Shown: positions 1 through 8,861, counted from the stretch's first letter. The stretch is 64,000 bases of DNA from Sarcina sp034439435 (GCF_034439435.1 NZ_JAPCKJ010000001.1:620001-684000); one strand, 5' to 3'. Notes: generated by a model not told the origin, from the letters alone. Numbers and translations are program-made.

Positions 1-234
1 GAAATATATAAAAACATAGATATAGGTTTATCCATATCTAATTGTTTTATATATATATTAGTTGGAATTTTAACTTATATATGCTTAAGTCCACTTTCAC
101 TAAAACTTTCTTTCGTTGACTTTAGAGTTCAAGTTTTAGTTATTACCTTAATCGCAGTCTCTGTATTCATACTTTTAATTATTAAAGATAAATTTTCATC
201 AAATTTAAAAAGAATTTCTATAAAAAGTAGATAA
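1..234 (+). CDS. C-terminal fragment of a membrane protein (partial at window edge)
   Basis: An open frame runs in from the left edge and stops at TAA 232-234, giving 77 residues of a C-terminus. It holds two hydrophobic stretches (about residues 13-33 and 48-64) separated by a short polar loop, and ends in a basic tail rich in Lys, Ser and Arg, as expected for a polytopic inner-membrane protein with a cytosolic C-terminus. The pattern would suit a transporter or a polysaccharide flippase, but no family motif is visible and I do not assign one. Its stop codon lies at the base of the terminator hairpin it shares with the convergent gene. Confidence 0.6.
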   Translation, partial: EIYKNIDIGLSISNCFIYILVGILTYICLSPLSLKLSFVDFRVQVLVITLIAVSVFILLIIKDKFSSNLKRISIKSR

Positions 235-258
235 GGCTATACTATTTAGTATAGCCTT
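233..258. terminator. Bidirectional terminator between convergent genes
   Basis: A perfect 10-bp stem (233-242 with 249-258) closes a 6-nt loop, with T-rich sequence on the right and A-rich sequence on the left. The stem overlaps the stop codons of both flanking genes. Confidence 0.8.
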
Positions 259-1036
259 CCTTTCTTGACAAAATTTCAAATTCTTTAGTTTCACCAAGAA
301 CTCGCATTATTTTTATTCCTTTTTCTTCATTTAAATTAAAATGCTTAACTCCCATTTTCTTTATAAATTCATTATTCTCTGAATTTTCTATTATTACTAA
401 AGGATTTAGGTTCTTTACTAATTTCTTTATTTCCTTTTTCTTTTCTTCTCCATCATTTAAATTTAAAATTTCTACTCTACAATCTTCTATTTTACTTAAC
501 TCTAAAGCTTTATCATAAGATTCCTTAGACAAAACTGCTATTTTAATATTATCTACAGTAGCAAAAATCATACCTTCATTAGAATTATCTACTCTTTTTG
601 CATTTAGAGAAATACTTTCTTTATTATAATTAAATCCCTCTTCCATAGATGTTATTTCTATATTCTTGCTTTTCATAAGACTTTTAGTTTCTTCATTTAA
701 TCCTCCCAAAGTAGGAATAAGTATCTTTTTTATATTACTATTATTTATTGCCTCTTCAATAAACTCATTGCTTTCCTCTTTAAAAGAGTTTAAAACCAAT
801 AAATCAATTTCGCCTAAATTTTCTTTATTGACTCCTTCTAAGATACTCTCTATATTATTTCCCTCACTTATAACAACAGTTTCACAAGGACTTTTTAAAA
901 CTATTATTTCCTCTTCATAACCTAAAAACTCTATGGTATTTGGATTTTCTTTTGCGAATACATTAGTATTGCTACTAAATAGCAAAATCATAAGAAACAT
1001 AAGGAGTATCATTTTTATTTTTTTCCTATTTTTCAT
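242..1036 (-). CDS. Secreted protein, probable degenerate metallo-beta-lactamase fold (ComEC-like)
   Basis: 264-aa protein with an N-terminal signal peptide (basic head, hydrophobic core about residues 8-20, cleavage likely after VFA) and no lipobox. The body follows, strand by strand, the outline of the ComEC-like MBL protein at 7132-7980: an opening beta strand, a 'VVIS' strand where 'LLIDAG' should be, an 'IDLLVLNS' strand followed by a helix, and later a 'KIAVLS' strand where the second metal-site Asp normally sits. The HxHxDH zinc motif is absent (the position reads NSFKEESNEF), so hydrolase activity is unlikely. Start chosen at ATG 1036, 8 nt after AGGTGG; a GTG 12 nt upstream overlaps that site. 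The MBL relationship is my inference from pattern. Confidence 0.6.
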   Translation of the reverse strand: MKNRKKIKMILLMFLMILLFSSNTNVFAKENPNTIEFLGYEEEIIVLKSPCETVVISEGNNIESILEGVNKENLGEIDLLVLNSFKEESNEFIEEAINNSNIKKILIPTLGGLNEETKSLMKSKNIEITSMEEGFNYNKESISLNAKRVDNSNEGMIFATVDNIKIAVLSKESYDKALELSKIEDCRVEILNLNDGEEKKKEIKKLVKNLNPLVIIENSENNEFIKKMGVKHFNLNEEKGIKIMRVLGETKEFEILSRKEGYTK

Positions 1037-1198
1037 AAAATTCACCACCTATACCAATAAAATCTCCAAAAAATATTTTTTTATACTTAATATTTAAACA
1101 TAAACTTTTCTTTTAAATACAGATTGTTTTTTTCAATTCTTAAAATATTAAATATACTACAAAACTCAACATTCACCTAAAAAAGCCTAAAAAAATAA

Positions 1199-1224
1199 CT
1201 ATATCAAGAAAATTCTTGATATAG
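1199..1224 (-). terminator. Terminator of the cvfB-like unit
   Basis: Perfect 12-bp stem (1199-1210 with 1213-1224) followed on the minus strand by a T-rich run (1189-1198). Confidence 0.75.
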
Positions 1225-1233
1225 CTATTTAAA

Positions 1234-2076
1234 CTATTTTAATCTAGTTCCAAATTCATCTTGTTCTATTAAGCCTTTTTTCATTAATCCACCTAAGGCC
1301 ATTTTGAAATAGTTTTTAGAAGTTTTAAAAGTATTTCTTATTTCATCTGGAGTACTCTTATCATTTAAGCTCATAACTCCGCCATGTTCCTTTAAATACT
1401 CTAATATAGTATCTCCTAATTCGTTTCTCTCCTTAAGTTTATGATTTCTTAAAGATAACCCAACTATTCCATCTTCGTAAACCTTTATTATTTTACCTTT
1501 TATAGTATCTCCTGGTTTAATATTTGTGAAGTATTCGTTTTTAAGCACTACTCCTCTATATTTGTTATCTATTGCAACTCTTAAAGAATCATTAGTTTGA
1601 TATCCATATACTACTCCTGAAACTTCTGTTCCCAGTTTAGGTTCCTCTATTTCGTCTAAATATTTATCAATATCTGTTGTTGCTGCTAATCTTCCTGTTT
1701 TATCAACATATATATATACTAGATATTTTTTTCCTTCTTCCATGTTATATTTTTTTTCTTTCATTGGAACAAGTATATCTCTTTCTAAACCAAAATCAAC
1801 AAAAGCACCTATTTTAGTAATAGATTTAACTTCTAATAAAGCAACATCTCCAACAACAGCTAGAGGCTTTTTTAATGTAGCTATTAATCTATCTCTAGAA
1901 TCTCTATAAATAAAAGCTTCAACTTCATCCCCAACTTTTATTTCTTGTCCTGCTAAATTTCCGCTTGGAATTAATATGTCATCAGAAGTATTTCTAGTTC
2001 CTCTATCTAAGTAGTATCCAAACTCTGCTTCTCTTACTACTTTCATTTTATTAAATTGTCCTACGTTTATTATCAT
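1234..2076 (-). CDS. cvfB: CvfB-like S1-domain RNA-binding protein
   Basis: 280 aa, the usual length of the CvfB/YitL family of RNA-binding regulators, which affect virulence gene expression in staphylococci. Three OB/S1-type modules can be seen (about residues 5-65, 70-130 and 145-215; note 'GDVALLEVKSITKIGAFVDFG' type S1 strands), followed by a C-terminal winged-helix (about 220-278, 'DEIRNTFKTSKNYFKMALGG'). Cytosolic. Translation starts at ATG 2076 behind a strong AGGAGG. It lies 11 nt downstream of the gamma carbonic anhydrase-like gene, so the two are likely cotranscribed. The target RNAs cannot be predicted from sequence. Confidence 0.85.
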   Translation of the reverse strand: MIINVGQFNKMKVVREAEFGYYLDRGTRNTSDDILIPSGNLAGQEIKVGDEVEAFIYRDSRDRLIATLKKPLAVVGDVALLEVKSITKIGAFVDFGLERDILVPMKEKKYNMEEGKKYLVYIYVDKTGRLAATTDIDKYLDEIEEPKLGTEVSGVVYGYQTNDSLRVAIDNKYRGVVLKNEYFTNIKPGDTIKGKIIKVYEDGIVGLSLRNHKLKERNELGDTILEYLKEHGGVMSLNDKSTPDEIRNTFKTSKNYFKMALGGLMKKGLIEQDEFGTRLK

Positions 2077-2087
2077 AAGCTCCTCCT

Positions 2088-2591
2088 TTATTTATTATAA
2101 AGATTTTTCATCTCTATATATTCTCTTCTTGAATTTTTTATACTTTCGATTTCACAATCTGTAAGCTCTCTAATAACCTTGCCTGGAACTCCCATAACTA
2201 AGACTCCCTCTGGTATCTCTTTGTTTTGACTAACTAAAGTTCCAGCGGCAATCATAGTATTTTTCCCTATTTTTGCTCCATTTAATATTATTGCCCCCAT
2301 GCCTATTAAGCATTCATCTTCTATCTTACACCCATGTATTATAGCACCATGTCCTATGGTAACACCATCACCAACTTCAATGTTATGCTCTTTATCAACA
2401 TGAAATACTGCATTATCTTGTACACTAGTTTCATTTCCTATTTTAATTGAATTTTCATCGCCTCTTAATACAGCCCCAAACCAAATCCCACAATCTTCAC
2501 CTATAGTAACATCACCTATGATGTCACTACTATGTGCTACAAAGGTTTTCTCTCCTATTTTAGGCTTATTTCCTTTAACTTCAATTAACAT
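2088..2591 (-). CDS. Gamma carbonic anhydrase-like hexapeptide-repeat protein
   Basis: 167 aa left-handed beta-helix protein of the YrdA/PaaY/gamma-CA group: hexapeptide turns run from about residue 12 to 130, then a C-terminal helix. The three zinc-binding histidines of gamma carbonic anhydrases are in place (His64 in AVFH, His81 and His86 in GHGAIIH), and Arg43-Asp45 and Gln58-Asp59 match the conserved trimer and active-site positions. It is therefore a metal-binding trimer; whether it hydrates CO2 is not certain, because many members show no activity. ATG 2591 follows AGGTG at 8 nt. It is probably the first gene of a two-gene unit with the CvfB-like gene. Confidence 0.85.
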   Translation of the reverse strand: MLIEVKGNKPKIGEKTFVAHSSDIIGDVTIGEDCGIWFGAVLRGDENSIKIGNETSVQDNAVFHVDKEHNIEVGDGVTIGHGAIIHGCKIEDECLIGMGAIILNGAKIGKNTMIAAGTLVSQNKEIPEGVLVMGVPGKVIRELTDCEIESIKNSRREYIEMKNLYNK

Positions 2592-2768
2592 ATAATCACC
2601 TCTTAGTTATTCTTATAATTTTATCATATAAAAATAGATTATGTCCACTTATGCTTTTATATAATTAAAATTCCCTCTTAATCTTATATATATCAATATT
2701 AAAAGCATGACATTTAATCTGAATAACAATAATATTATATATTATATTAATATAATTAAGAGGTATTA

Positions 2769-3770
2769 ATGGATAAAAAAAACATATCCTTTGATAAACT
2801 TAGATTTTATTATGGAATTCCTCATTCTCACACATCATTATCAACTGGAAAAAGCACTCCACCCCAGGTCCTGGAACACGCTCGCTCTCGTGGATTGGAT
2901 TTTTTGATAATAACTGATCATAATAAATATCTAAGTGAAAATATAACAGAAAAAAATAAAGAAATTTCAAAATGGACATATTTAAATAAATGCATAAATA
3001 AATTTAACAAAAAACATTCTGACTTTTTAGCTTTATCTGGATTCGAAGCAAAGTCAACCTCCTTAGGTCATTTAAATATAATATGCCCAAATACTTTTTT
3101 CACTGGGATAGTTTCAGATATCAACTATTTGTTGCTTTGGTTAATTAACGACCATACAGCTTTGCTTAGTATTAATCACCCTAAAAACTCTATTGCAAAA
3201 AAAATTGAATTTACTCCTCTTTTAGATAAGCTTTTATGCTCTATAGAAGTTGGGAATGGAATACCCCCTAAAAATTATACACGATATGATTCTCAATTTT
3301 TTTCACTACTTGATAAGGGATTCAAAATTGGAGCTATAAACTCTCAAGACAATCATAAATTAAATCATGGAGATAGTGAAAACTTAACTTGCGTAGTTTC
3401 TCACAAATTAGATAAGAACACCTTACTTTCAGCATTTAAAAATAGACATATATTCTCAACAGAATCTAAAACTTTAAAAATGCTATTCTCTTTAAATTCA
3501 ACTTTTATGGGCGGAACTGTTGCCATAGATAAATCTTCCAAAATTAATCTCTATTTACAAGTTGAAGATGATTTAAACAGCATATCAAAAATTCAGTTTT
3601 TGACTAACAAAGGAAAAATTATTAAAGAAATTAATGATATAAACTTGCATAATATTAAATATATCTTTGAAAAAAATGTTTCTTTAGACGAAACTTGGTT
3701 TGTAGCTAAAGTATTTTTAAATGATGATAAAGAAGCTATGTCTTCTCCAATATTCGTTACTTACGAATAA
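2769..3770 (+). CDS. PHP-domain metal-dependent phosphoesterase
   Basis: 333 aa. The N-terminal two thirds is a PHP (polymerase and histidinol phosphatase) domain: motif I H19-x-H21 in PHSHT, motif II ITDHN (48-52), a later INHP and a terminal SQDNH motif supply the metal ligands. This arrangement is typical of the CehA/McbA-like stand-alone phosphoesterases. The last ~100 residues form a beta-rich domain. No signal peptide, so cytosolic. Substrate unknown. ATG 2769 follows AAGAGGT. It is a single-gene unit, divergent from the carbonic anhydrase-like gene and closed by a bidirectional terminator. Confidence 0.8.
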   Translation: MDKKNISFDKLRFYYGIPHSHTSLSTGKSTPPQVLEHARSRGLDFLIITDHNKYLSENITEKNKEISKWTYLNKCINKFNKKHSDFLALSGFEAKSTSLGHLNIICPNTFFTGIVSDINYLLLWLINDHTALLSINHPKNSIAKKIEFTPLLDKLLCSIEVGNGIPPKNYTRYDSQFFSLLDKGFKIGAINSQDNHKLNHGDSENLTCVVSHKLDKNTLLSAFKNRHIFSTESKTLKMLFSLNSTFMGGTVAIDKSSKINLYLQVEDDLNSISKIQFLTNKGKIIKEINDINLHNIKYIFEKNVSLDETWFVAKVFLNDDKEAMSSPIFVTYE

Positions 3771-3777
3771 AAAAAAC

Positions 3778-3799
3778 AAACTCCATATATATGGAGTTT
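3778..3799. terminator. Bidirectional terminator
   Basis: 9-bp stem (3778-3786 with 3791-3799), ATAT loop, A-run on the left and T-run on the right. It serves the PHP gene and the convergent membrane-protein gene, whose stop codon it overlaps. Confidence 0.8.
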
Positions 3800-4130
3800 A
3801 TTTTTTTGAATCTTTATTATGTTTAATTCTATTTGGTTTCGCCTTTGGTTTAATAACAACTTTTTTCTCTTTTTTAAGTTTTGGATATCCATTTCTAAGA
3901 ATATCTAAGAACCATAAGAATAATATTGTTGCTATGGCCGAAATTATTAGCATAATCCATTGATTCATAGGAATGAACATAGGAATAAGGAAGATTATTA
4001 TAGCTGCAGCTAATATGATCCATTTATTAACTTTAACCTTATTAAATACATATCTACTTAATAATGAAAATCCTCCAAAAATTACTACTGCTAAAAGTAT
4101 TATTTGTAAAATAAATACAAGTATTCCCAT
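3798..4130 (-). CDS. Small three-helix membrane protein of unknown function
   Basis: 110 aa with three hydrophobic segments (about residues 2-24, 34-52 and 55-75) and a strongly basic, Lys-rich C-terminal tail of about 30 residues that should lie in the cytosol. I do not recognise a family. Start placed at ATG 4130, 7 nt after AAGGAGG; an upstream in-frame ATG (4148) precedes the ribosome site and is less likely. It is a monocistronic unit between the PHP gene and the AsnC-type regulator, and the context gives no hint of a job. Confidence 0.7.
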   Translation of the reverse strand: MGILVFILQIILLAVVIFGGFSLLSRYVFNKVKVNKWIILAAAIIIFLIPMFIPMNQWIMLIISAIATILFLWFLDILRNGYPKLKKEKKVVIKPKAKPNRIKHNKDSKK

Positions 4131-4367
4131 AGTTTTGCCTCCTTGCATAATACTCCTTATATAATATATTAGTCTAAAAAAAAAACATTTTCAAGTTTTT
4201 ATTTTTTAAATTTGTTCTTATAAAATTAACATTTGTAATATCATTTTTATTAATGTGTTAAATTAATAAAAAAAACTTTATTATTTTTAAAATAATATAT
4301 AGTATTTTTATAAAAGTTTTGTTAGAATAGAATTATCATTTTATTCAAATTTTAAAGAGGTGATATT

Positions 4368-4838
4368 ATGTCTCTAATAAATACATCAACTCATTTAGAT
4401 GAATTAGATTTACAAATTTTAGATATCCTAATAAAAGATTGTAGAACTCCTTATTTGGAAATAGCAAGAATATGCCATGTTTCAGGTGGTACAATTCATG
4501 TTAGAATGAAGAAGATGGAAGACTTAGGAATAATTAAAGGTACTAGAATTCTTTTAAACTTACCTAAATTAGGTTATGATGTAACATGTTTTGTTGGAAT
4601 ACATGTTAACTCAACATCATCATATACTCATGTTTTTGATGAACTTTCAAAAATTAAAGAGGTTGTAGAGCTTCATTTGATAACTGGTGACTACGCTATT
4701 TTTGCTAAAGTTATATGCAAAAATATATCAGACCTTCAAGATATTCTAATGAACAAAATAAATCATATTGAAGGAATAAGTGGAACCGATACATTTATAT
4801 CTCTATCTCAACCAATAGATAGAAATATAACTCTATAA
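4368..4838 (+). CDS. Lrp/AsnC-family transcriptional regulator
   Basis: 156 aa, the standard size. Residues about 10-60 form the winged helix-turn-helix ('LDLQILDILIKDCRTPYLEIARICHVS' type opening, 'GTIHVRMKKMEDLGIIKG' recognition region). Residues about 70-150 form the RAM/AsnC ligand-binding and oligomerisation domain ('VVELHLITGDYAIFAKV'). Such proteins usually sense amino acids. ATG 4368 lies behind AAAGAGGTGAT. It is transcribed alone; the ~220-bp AT-rich upstream region is the place for autoregulation. No amino-acid metabolism gene is adjacent, so its targets are unknown. Confidence 0.85.
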   Translation: MSLINTSTHLDELDLQILDILIKDCRTPYLEIARICHVSGGTIHVRMKKMEDLGIIKGTRILLNLPKLGYDVTCFVGIHVNSTSSYTHVFDELSKIKEVVELHLITGDYAIFAKVICKNISDLQDILMNKINHIEGISGTDTFISLSQPIDRNITL

Positions 4839-4870
4839 AAAAAGAAATAGCACAAGCTATTTCTTTTTTT
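4837..4870 (+). terminator. Terminator of the AsnC-type regulator gene
   Basis: 15-bp stem (4837-4851 with 4856-4870), ACAA loop, ending in a T-run. Confidence 0.8.
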
Positions 4871-4935
4871 ATTTGAATAAAATATATTTTTCTACTAATA
4901 ATATTAATATATTCTTAGTAAAGGATGTGTTAAAA

Positions 4936-5142
4936 ATGAAAACATTAAATATTATTGCTCTTACTTTAGTAATAATAGGAGCATTAAATTGGGGTCTTAT
5001 AGGCATCATGGATTTTAATTTAGTAGATTTAATATTTGGAATAGGCTCCATTTGGAGTAGAACTATTTATGTATTAGTAGGTCTAGCTGGCCTATACTGT
5101 TTATCATTCTACGGCTATCTTAATAGCACAAAAGAACAATAA
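4936..5142 (+). CDS. DUF378 small membrane protein (YuzA-like)
   Basis: 68 aa with two transmembrane helices. The family signature is plain: 'ALNWGLIG' early in the protein, then 'DLIFG' and a second helix with 'YVLVGLAGLY'. DUF378 proteins are widespread in bacteria, with no established role. I place the start at ATG 4936 behind AAAGGATG; a longer frame reaching back to 4873 includes terminator sequence of the previous gene and has no ribosome site. It is closed by a strong terminator shared with the convergent P-loop gene. Confidence 0.8.
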   Translation: MKTLNIIALTLVIIGALNWGLIGIMDFNLVDLIFGIGSIWSRTIYVLVGLAGLYCLSFYGYLNSTKEQ

Positions 5143-5149
5143 TAAATTT

Positions 5150-5180
5150 ATATCCCTATTAGGCTTCCTAATAGGGATAT
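5150..5180. terminator. Bidirectional terminator
   Basis: Perfect 14-bp stem (5150-5163 with 5167-5180), CTT loop. A T-run follows on the plus strand. It separates the DUF378 gene from the convergent P-loop gene. Confidence 0.85.
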
Positions 5181-5186
5181 CTTTTT

Positions 5187-6932
5187 CTACATTTTTTCAA
5201 TTATATCAAAAAGCTCTATAGCAGCCTTTTTAGGTCCCTCTTTTTCAAAACCGGAAACACCTAAACAAGTCTTTATTTGTCCAACCTTAACCTTATTGTT
5301 AAACATATCTTCAAAATATCTATCTATTATTAAATCCATTTCCTCTTTTTTCTGAACTGGTCCAAATGGATTTGCAAAATATGACTCTACTAATCCATTT
5401 TCTGTAGTAGTTCCTTTTGCCATTCTAGCACCAGCTTTGAAAACTTTTTTTGCTTCTTCTGGATTTTTAAAATATTGAATTGATTTTTCTCCATCCTTTA
5501 AACCATCATAATTATTTGCATAAAGGAAAAGATCAACATCATATCCTTTTACTATTTCATCATAATTACAAACTGGCATAACAAGTCTTGCATTTATTTT
5601 ATCTGGATTCATAAATATACTTCTATCAATTTCTTTAAAAGCATATCCTTGATCTAAGTCATCAAGTCTTACAAAGGCACCAATTTCTGTTCCATACCCT
5701 TTAATTACGCCATTAACATTTTTAAATACACCCATATCATCAAATATTATAGTCATATCGCTTATATATTCTTCACTTAATGTTCTAAAGGCTTCTAGAC
5801 TCTCAGATTTACCTGCTCCACTATCACCCATTATTACAACATTAGCTTCTTTTCCATTTTTAAGAACAACATTAACCATTGCTCCATGAATAGGCATGTA
5901 TCCTCTTTTTATCATTATTATATTGTGTAGAGTTAAAATCATTTTCTTCATATATCCAAAATAATCTATCTCTTCACTATAATTAGCATATCCTAACATT
6001 ATATTATTCTTTTCATCATCATAGAAGCAAGTTTTTACATCCTCTTCATCATCCTTTGCTCCAAATACATATACTATATCTGGTTTAATCCCTCTACATT
6101 CCTCTGCCGTAGCTAAATCAAATAAATTACATAGGCTTATTCCATGAGACATAAAATCTCTATGGAAATATACATAAGCTAATAATTCTCCTACTTTAGC
6201 TGGATAACAGAACCATTCTTCATTATTTATATGAGCACCTCTTAATGGATTTTCATCTATTTCTGAAAAAATACCATCTCTAGTATTCTTATTAGGATAA
6301 GTTATAAATGGTGCCTCTAAAGATATTGAATCTATAAACGGAATGTTTTCTAATATAGCGTATTCTCTTGGACTTGGCCAAATTACATTATTCACCATAA
6401 TCCCTGCATTTCCACCTGCAGAAACTTGTCTAAGTATATTAGGCATATTTCCTAATAAATTCTTTTGAATCCTTCTATAAAATCTTAATACAAGATCATT
6501 AAAGCTTCTATTTGCATCTACAAATCCTACTGCAGCAATTCCATCTTTTACTTTATTATTTTGAATAACAGTATATCTTTCTAATTTCCTCCAGAAAGAA
6601 TAAACATCATCTATAACACTTGCAAAAGACTTTCTATCCTCAAGTAACCCTTCAAAAGCCTCATTGACAACTAATACCTCATGAGCCCCCATCATGGATA
6701 ATAGTTTTAATGTGCTTATTAAGTACCTTGATATTACCTTTATGTCTTCAGTACCTATAGTTTCACTTAAGAACCTAAAGTTATGACTTTTCTTATTTTT
6801 AGCCTTTTTTAAATAAGCTTCCAGAACTCTTCTAAACCCTTCACTATTTATTATTGACTCAAAACTATCGCAATATTTAGCAGTGAAGTTCATTGTTACT
6901 TTTCCATGCTTTAAGCAAAATTCTTTTTTCAT
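5187..6932 (-). CDS. Large PEPCK/HPr-kinase-like P-loop protein
   Basis: 581 aa, cytosolic. The C-terminal half carries a P-loop GDSGAGKS (369-376) preceded by 'IHGAMV' (348-353) and followed by paired acids 'FDDM' (397-400). This matches the layout of HPr kinase and of PEP carboxykinases, whose P-loop enzymes share this fold. The N-terminal ~330 residues match no domain I know. The length resembles ATP-dependent PEP carboxykinase (about 530 aa), but the GDSGAGKS loop is nearer HPr kinase than the PEPCK loop. It may be a kinase or a carboxykinase relative; the substrate is unknown. ATG 6932 follows AAGGGGG. Monocistronic. The HPr gene lies 15 kb away in the same window, but nothing links them directly. 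Confidence 0.65.
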   Translation of the reverse strand: MKKEFCLKHGKVTMNFTAKYCDSFESIINSEGFRRVLEAYLKKAKNKKSHNFRFLSETIGTEDIKVISRYLISTLKLLSMMGAHEVLVVNEAFEGLLEDRKSFASVIDDVYSFWRKLERYTVIQNNKVKDGIAAVGFVDANRSFNDLVLRFYRRIQKNLLGNMPNILRQVSAGGNAGIMVNNVIWPSPREYAILENIPFIDSISLEAPFITYPNKNTRDGIFSEIDENPLRGAHINNEEWFCYPAKVGELLAYVYFHRDFMSHGISLCNLFDLATAEECRGIKPDIVYVFGAKDDEEDVKTCFYDDEKNNIMLGYANYSEEIDYFGYMKKMILTLHNIIMIKRGYMPIHGAMVNVVLKNGKEANVVIMGDSGAGKSESLEAFRTLSEEYISDMTIIFDDMGVFKNVNGVIKGYGTEIGAFVRLDDLDQGYAFKEIDRSIFMNPDKINARLVMPVCNYDEIVKGYDVDLFLYANNYDGLKDGEKSIQYFKNPEEAKKVFKAGARMAKGTTTENGLVESYFANPFGPVQKKEEMDLIIDRYFEDMFNNKVKVGQIKTCLGVSGFEKEGPKKAAIELFDIIEKM

Positions 6933-7131
6933 ATTAAGCCCCCTTTTTAATTAATACAAGTTTAAAATGTATTATCTCCAACTCAATTATAACACCAAAG
7001 TTGTATCTTTTCAAAATATTCCATTATTTTTTTCTATTGTAATTATAAACTAACTAAATTGAGTTTATTAATTGAATTATAGGTTAATAATGTATTATAT
7101 TATTACTTATTTTTTAAAGGAGTTTTTATAA

Positions 7132-7980
7132 TTGAAAATTACAACTAAGAAATTCAGCTTTTTTCTAATTATTTTACTTTTAATATCAATACTTTATTAC
7201 TCACCCTCATATTCAATTCCCAATTATGACTTTATAATTCATTACATAGATGTAGGACAAGGAGATTCTGCTTTAGTTCAAACAAATAATAAAAATCTTT
7301 TAATAGATGCAGGTACACCAGATTCTTCTGAATCTCTTATAAACTATTTAAAAAATCTTGGAATAAAAAATATCGATTTCGTCGTAGCAACACATCCCCA
7401 TGCTGACCACATTGGAGGCATGCAATCTATTCTTAAGGAATTTAATGTGAGTTACTTTTCTGCACCTAAAGTCACAGAAAATACTGATATATTTAAAAAT
7501 ATGATTAAAACTCTAAAAGAAAAGAATATTTCCATAAACATATTATCTGATTCTCACCCAATAGATTTAGGTGAAAATACTAAAGTAGAAATATACTCTC
7601 CTTCAAATAATGAATATGATAATATAAATAACTACTCATCTCTCCTTAGAATATCTTATGGTGAAACTTCATTTTTGTTTACTGGAGATGCAGAAGCTGA
7701 GATTGAAATGGAAGTTCTAAAACTAAATAAAGATTTAAAATCAGATGTGTTAAAGGTAGGACATCATGGCAGTATAACTTCAACAACAGATTCATTTCTA
7801 AAAGAAGTTTCTCCAAATATAGCAATTATCTCTTCAGGCCTAGATAACTCCTATGGCCATCCCTCTTCTCAAGTTCTAAAAAAACTTTCAGATAATAAAA
7901 GTAAAATTTTTAGAACCGATGAAGATGGAACTATTATTCTAACCTCTGATGGAAACTCTATAAAAAGGCATAAAAACTAA
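7132..7980 (+). CDS. Secreted ComEC/Rec2-like metallo-beta-lactamase-fold hydrolase
   Basis: 282 aa. It has an N-terminal hydrophobic signal (about residues 8-24) followed by a complete MBL domain of the ComEC C-terminal type: 'IDVGQGDS' (39-46), 'LLIDAG' (56-61), the zinc motif HPHADH (88-93), 'LFTGDAE' for the bridging Asp, 'KVGHHGS' for the last His, and a terminal 'YGHPS'. It lacks the ComEC channel domain, so it is a free extracytoplasmic hydrolase, perhaps a nuclease or phosphodiesterase. Start is TTG 7132, placed by AAAGGAG 9 nt upstream; there is no ATG at that point. Monocistronic. Confidence 0.8.
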   Translation: MKITTKKFSFFLIILLLISILYYSPSYSIPNYDFIIHYIDVGQGDSALVQTNNKNLLIDAGTPDSSESLINYLKNLGIKNIDFVVATHPHADHIGGMQSILKEFNVSYFSAPKVTENTDIFKNMIKTLKEKNISINILSDSHPIDLGENTKVEIYSPSNNEYDNINNYSSLLRISYGETSFLFTGDAEAEIEMEVLKLNKDLKSDVLKVGHHGSITSTTDSFLKEVSPNIAIISSGLDNSYGHPSSQVLKKLSDNKSKIFRTDEDGTIILTSDGNSIKRHKN

Positions 7981-8002
7981 AGGCACCAAACTTGGTGCCT
8001 TT
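7979..8002. terminator. Bidirectional terminator
   Basis: 11-bp stem (7979-7989 with 7992-8002) followed by a T-run on the plus strand. It lies between the MBL gene and the convergent nuclease-like gene. Confidence 0.75.
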
Positions 8003-8035
8003 AGTTTTTATAGTTTTTTATTCTATAATAAACTA

Positions 8036-8719
8036 TTATTCCTCAGTTGCTTCAACTTCACTGTCGTCTTCACTAATTAATATACTTTTCCAACTCAACA
8101 ATATGTAAAATAAATTTACAACATCTTGCTCATTATAAACAAGTATTTTCTCAACCTTTTCTTTTGGCATTCTTTGAAAATACTCTCTATCTTTTAAAAC
8201 TTTATGAAATGTTTTTGCTAAATTTGACCCTGAAAGAACATCGCCTTCTCTTTCAATACCAAATTTCTTTTCTAAAGCCTTAAGACCTATCCCTTGCTTA
8301 AAAGTATGCTCATAAATTTTCTGTATATCCACAGATCTAAAGTAATTATTAAAATCAAAATTTATTCCATATTTATCAAACAAATAATTTATAACTGTAA
8401 AATCATTATTCCCAGAAAAAGTTACTATATACTTTTTCTTTTGCTCTGCAGCAACCATTATAAAATATTTTTTTGCTAAGTAAAGAATATCTCTTACTTC
8501 TCCCTTATGTTCTATCATATATTGAGTCATCATGAACTTAGATTTCTCCTCATCATAATATCCCGCTCCAAAAACACCTATGCACTTAGGCTTTTTATAT
8601 ACATAGTGTTCTAAATCAAAATATACAGCCTGTTTATATATATCATAATTTTCATTAAAAGATAGGGCATTACTAAGATCTAAATCATTTATATCTATTT
8701 CATGCTCTTTTATGATCAC
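8036..8719 (-). CDS. YprB-like RNase H-fold (DEDD) exonuclease
   Basis: 227 aa. The acidic triad of DEDD 3'-5' exonucleases is present: D35/E37 in 'YFDLEHYVY', an Asp in 'SGNNDF' (about 107), and 'YNEQDV' near residue 199. These are the signatures of the RNase_H_2/YprB group, whose members are predicted to act on nucleic acids, with unclear substrates. The tail is very acidic (ESDDSEVEATEE type). Start is a GTG at 8719 behind a modest AAGAG; this start is less certain than most. Monocistronic, divergent from feoA. Confidence 0.75.
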   Translation of the reverse strand: MIIKEHEIDINDLDLSNALSFNENYDIYKQAVYFDLEHYVYKKPKCIGVFGAGYYDEEKSKFMMTQYMIEHKGEVRDILYLAKKYFIMVAAEQKKKYIVTFSGNNDFTVINYLFDKYGINFDFNNYFRSVDIQKIYEHTFKQGIGLKALEKKFGIEREGDVLSGSNLAKTFHKVLKDREYFQRMPKEKVEKILVYNEQDVVNLFYILLSWKSILISEDDSEVEATEE

Positions 8720-8832
8720 TTTATCACTCTTTTCTTATATAAACTTATAACAGAAATATTATATCATTATATCACTCTTTAGTTAAGTATTAATAAACAT
8801 TAATTGAATTTTTAATTAATACAATTTATCAA

Positions 8833-8861
8833 TTGACAAATTCCTGTCAAGTTGATATAAT
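8833..8861 (+). promoter_or_regulatory. Sigma-A promoter of the feo operon
   Basis: A consensus -35 TTGACA (8833-8838) and -10 TATAAT (8856-8861) are separated by exactly 17 bp, directly upstream of the Fur box and feoA. Confidence 0.85.
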
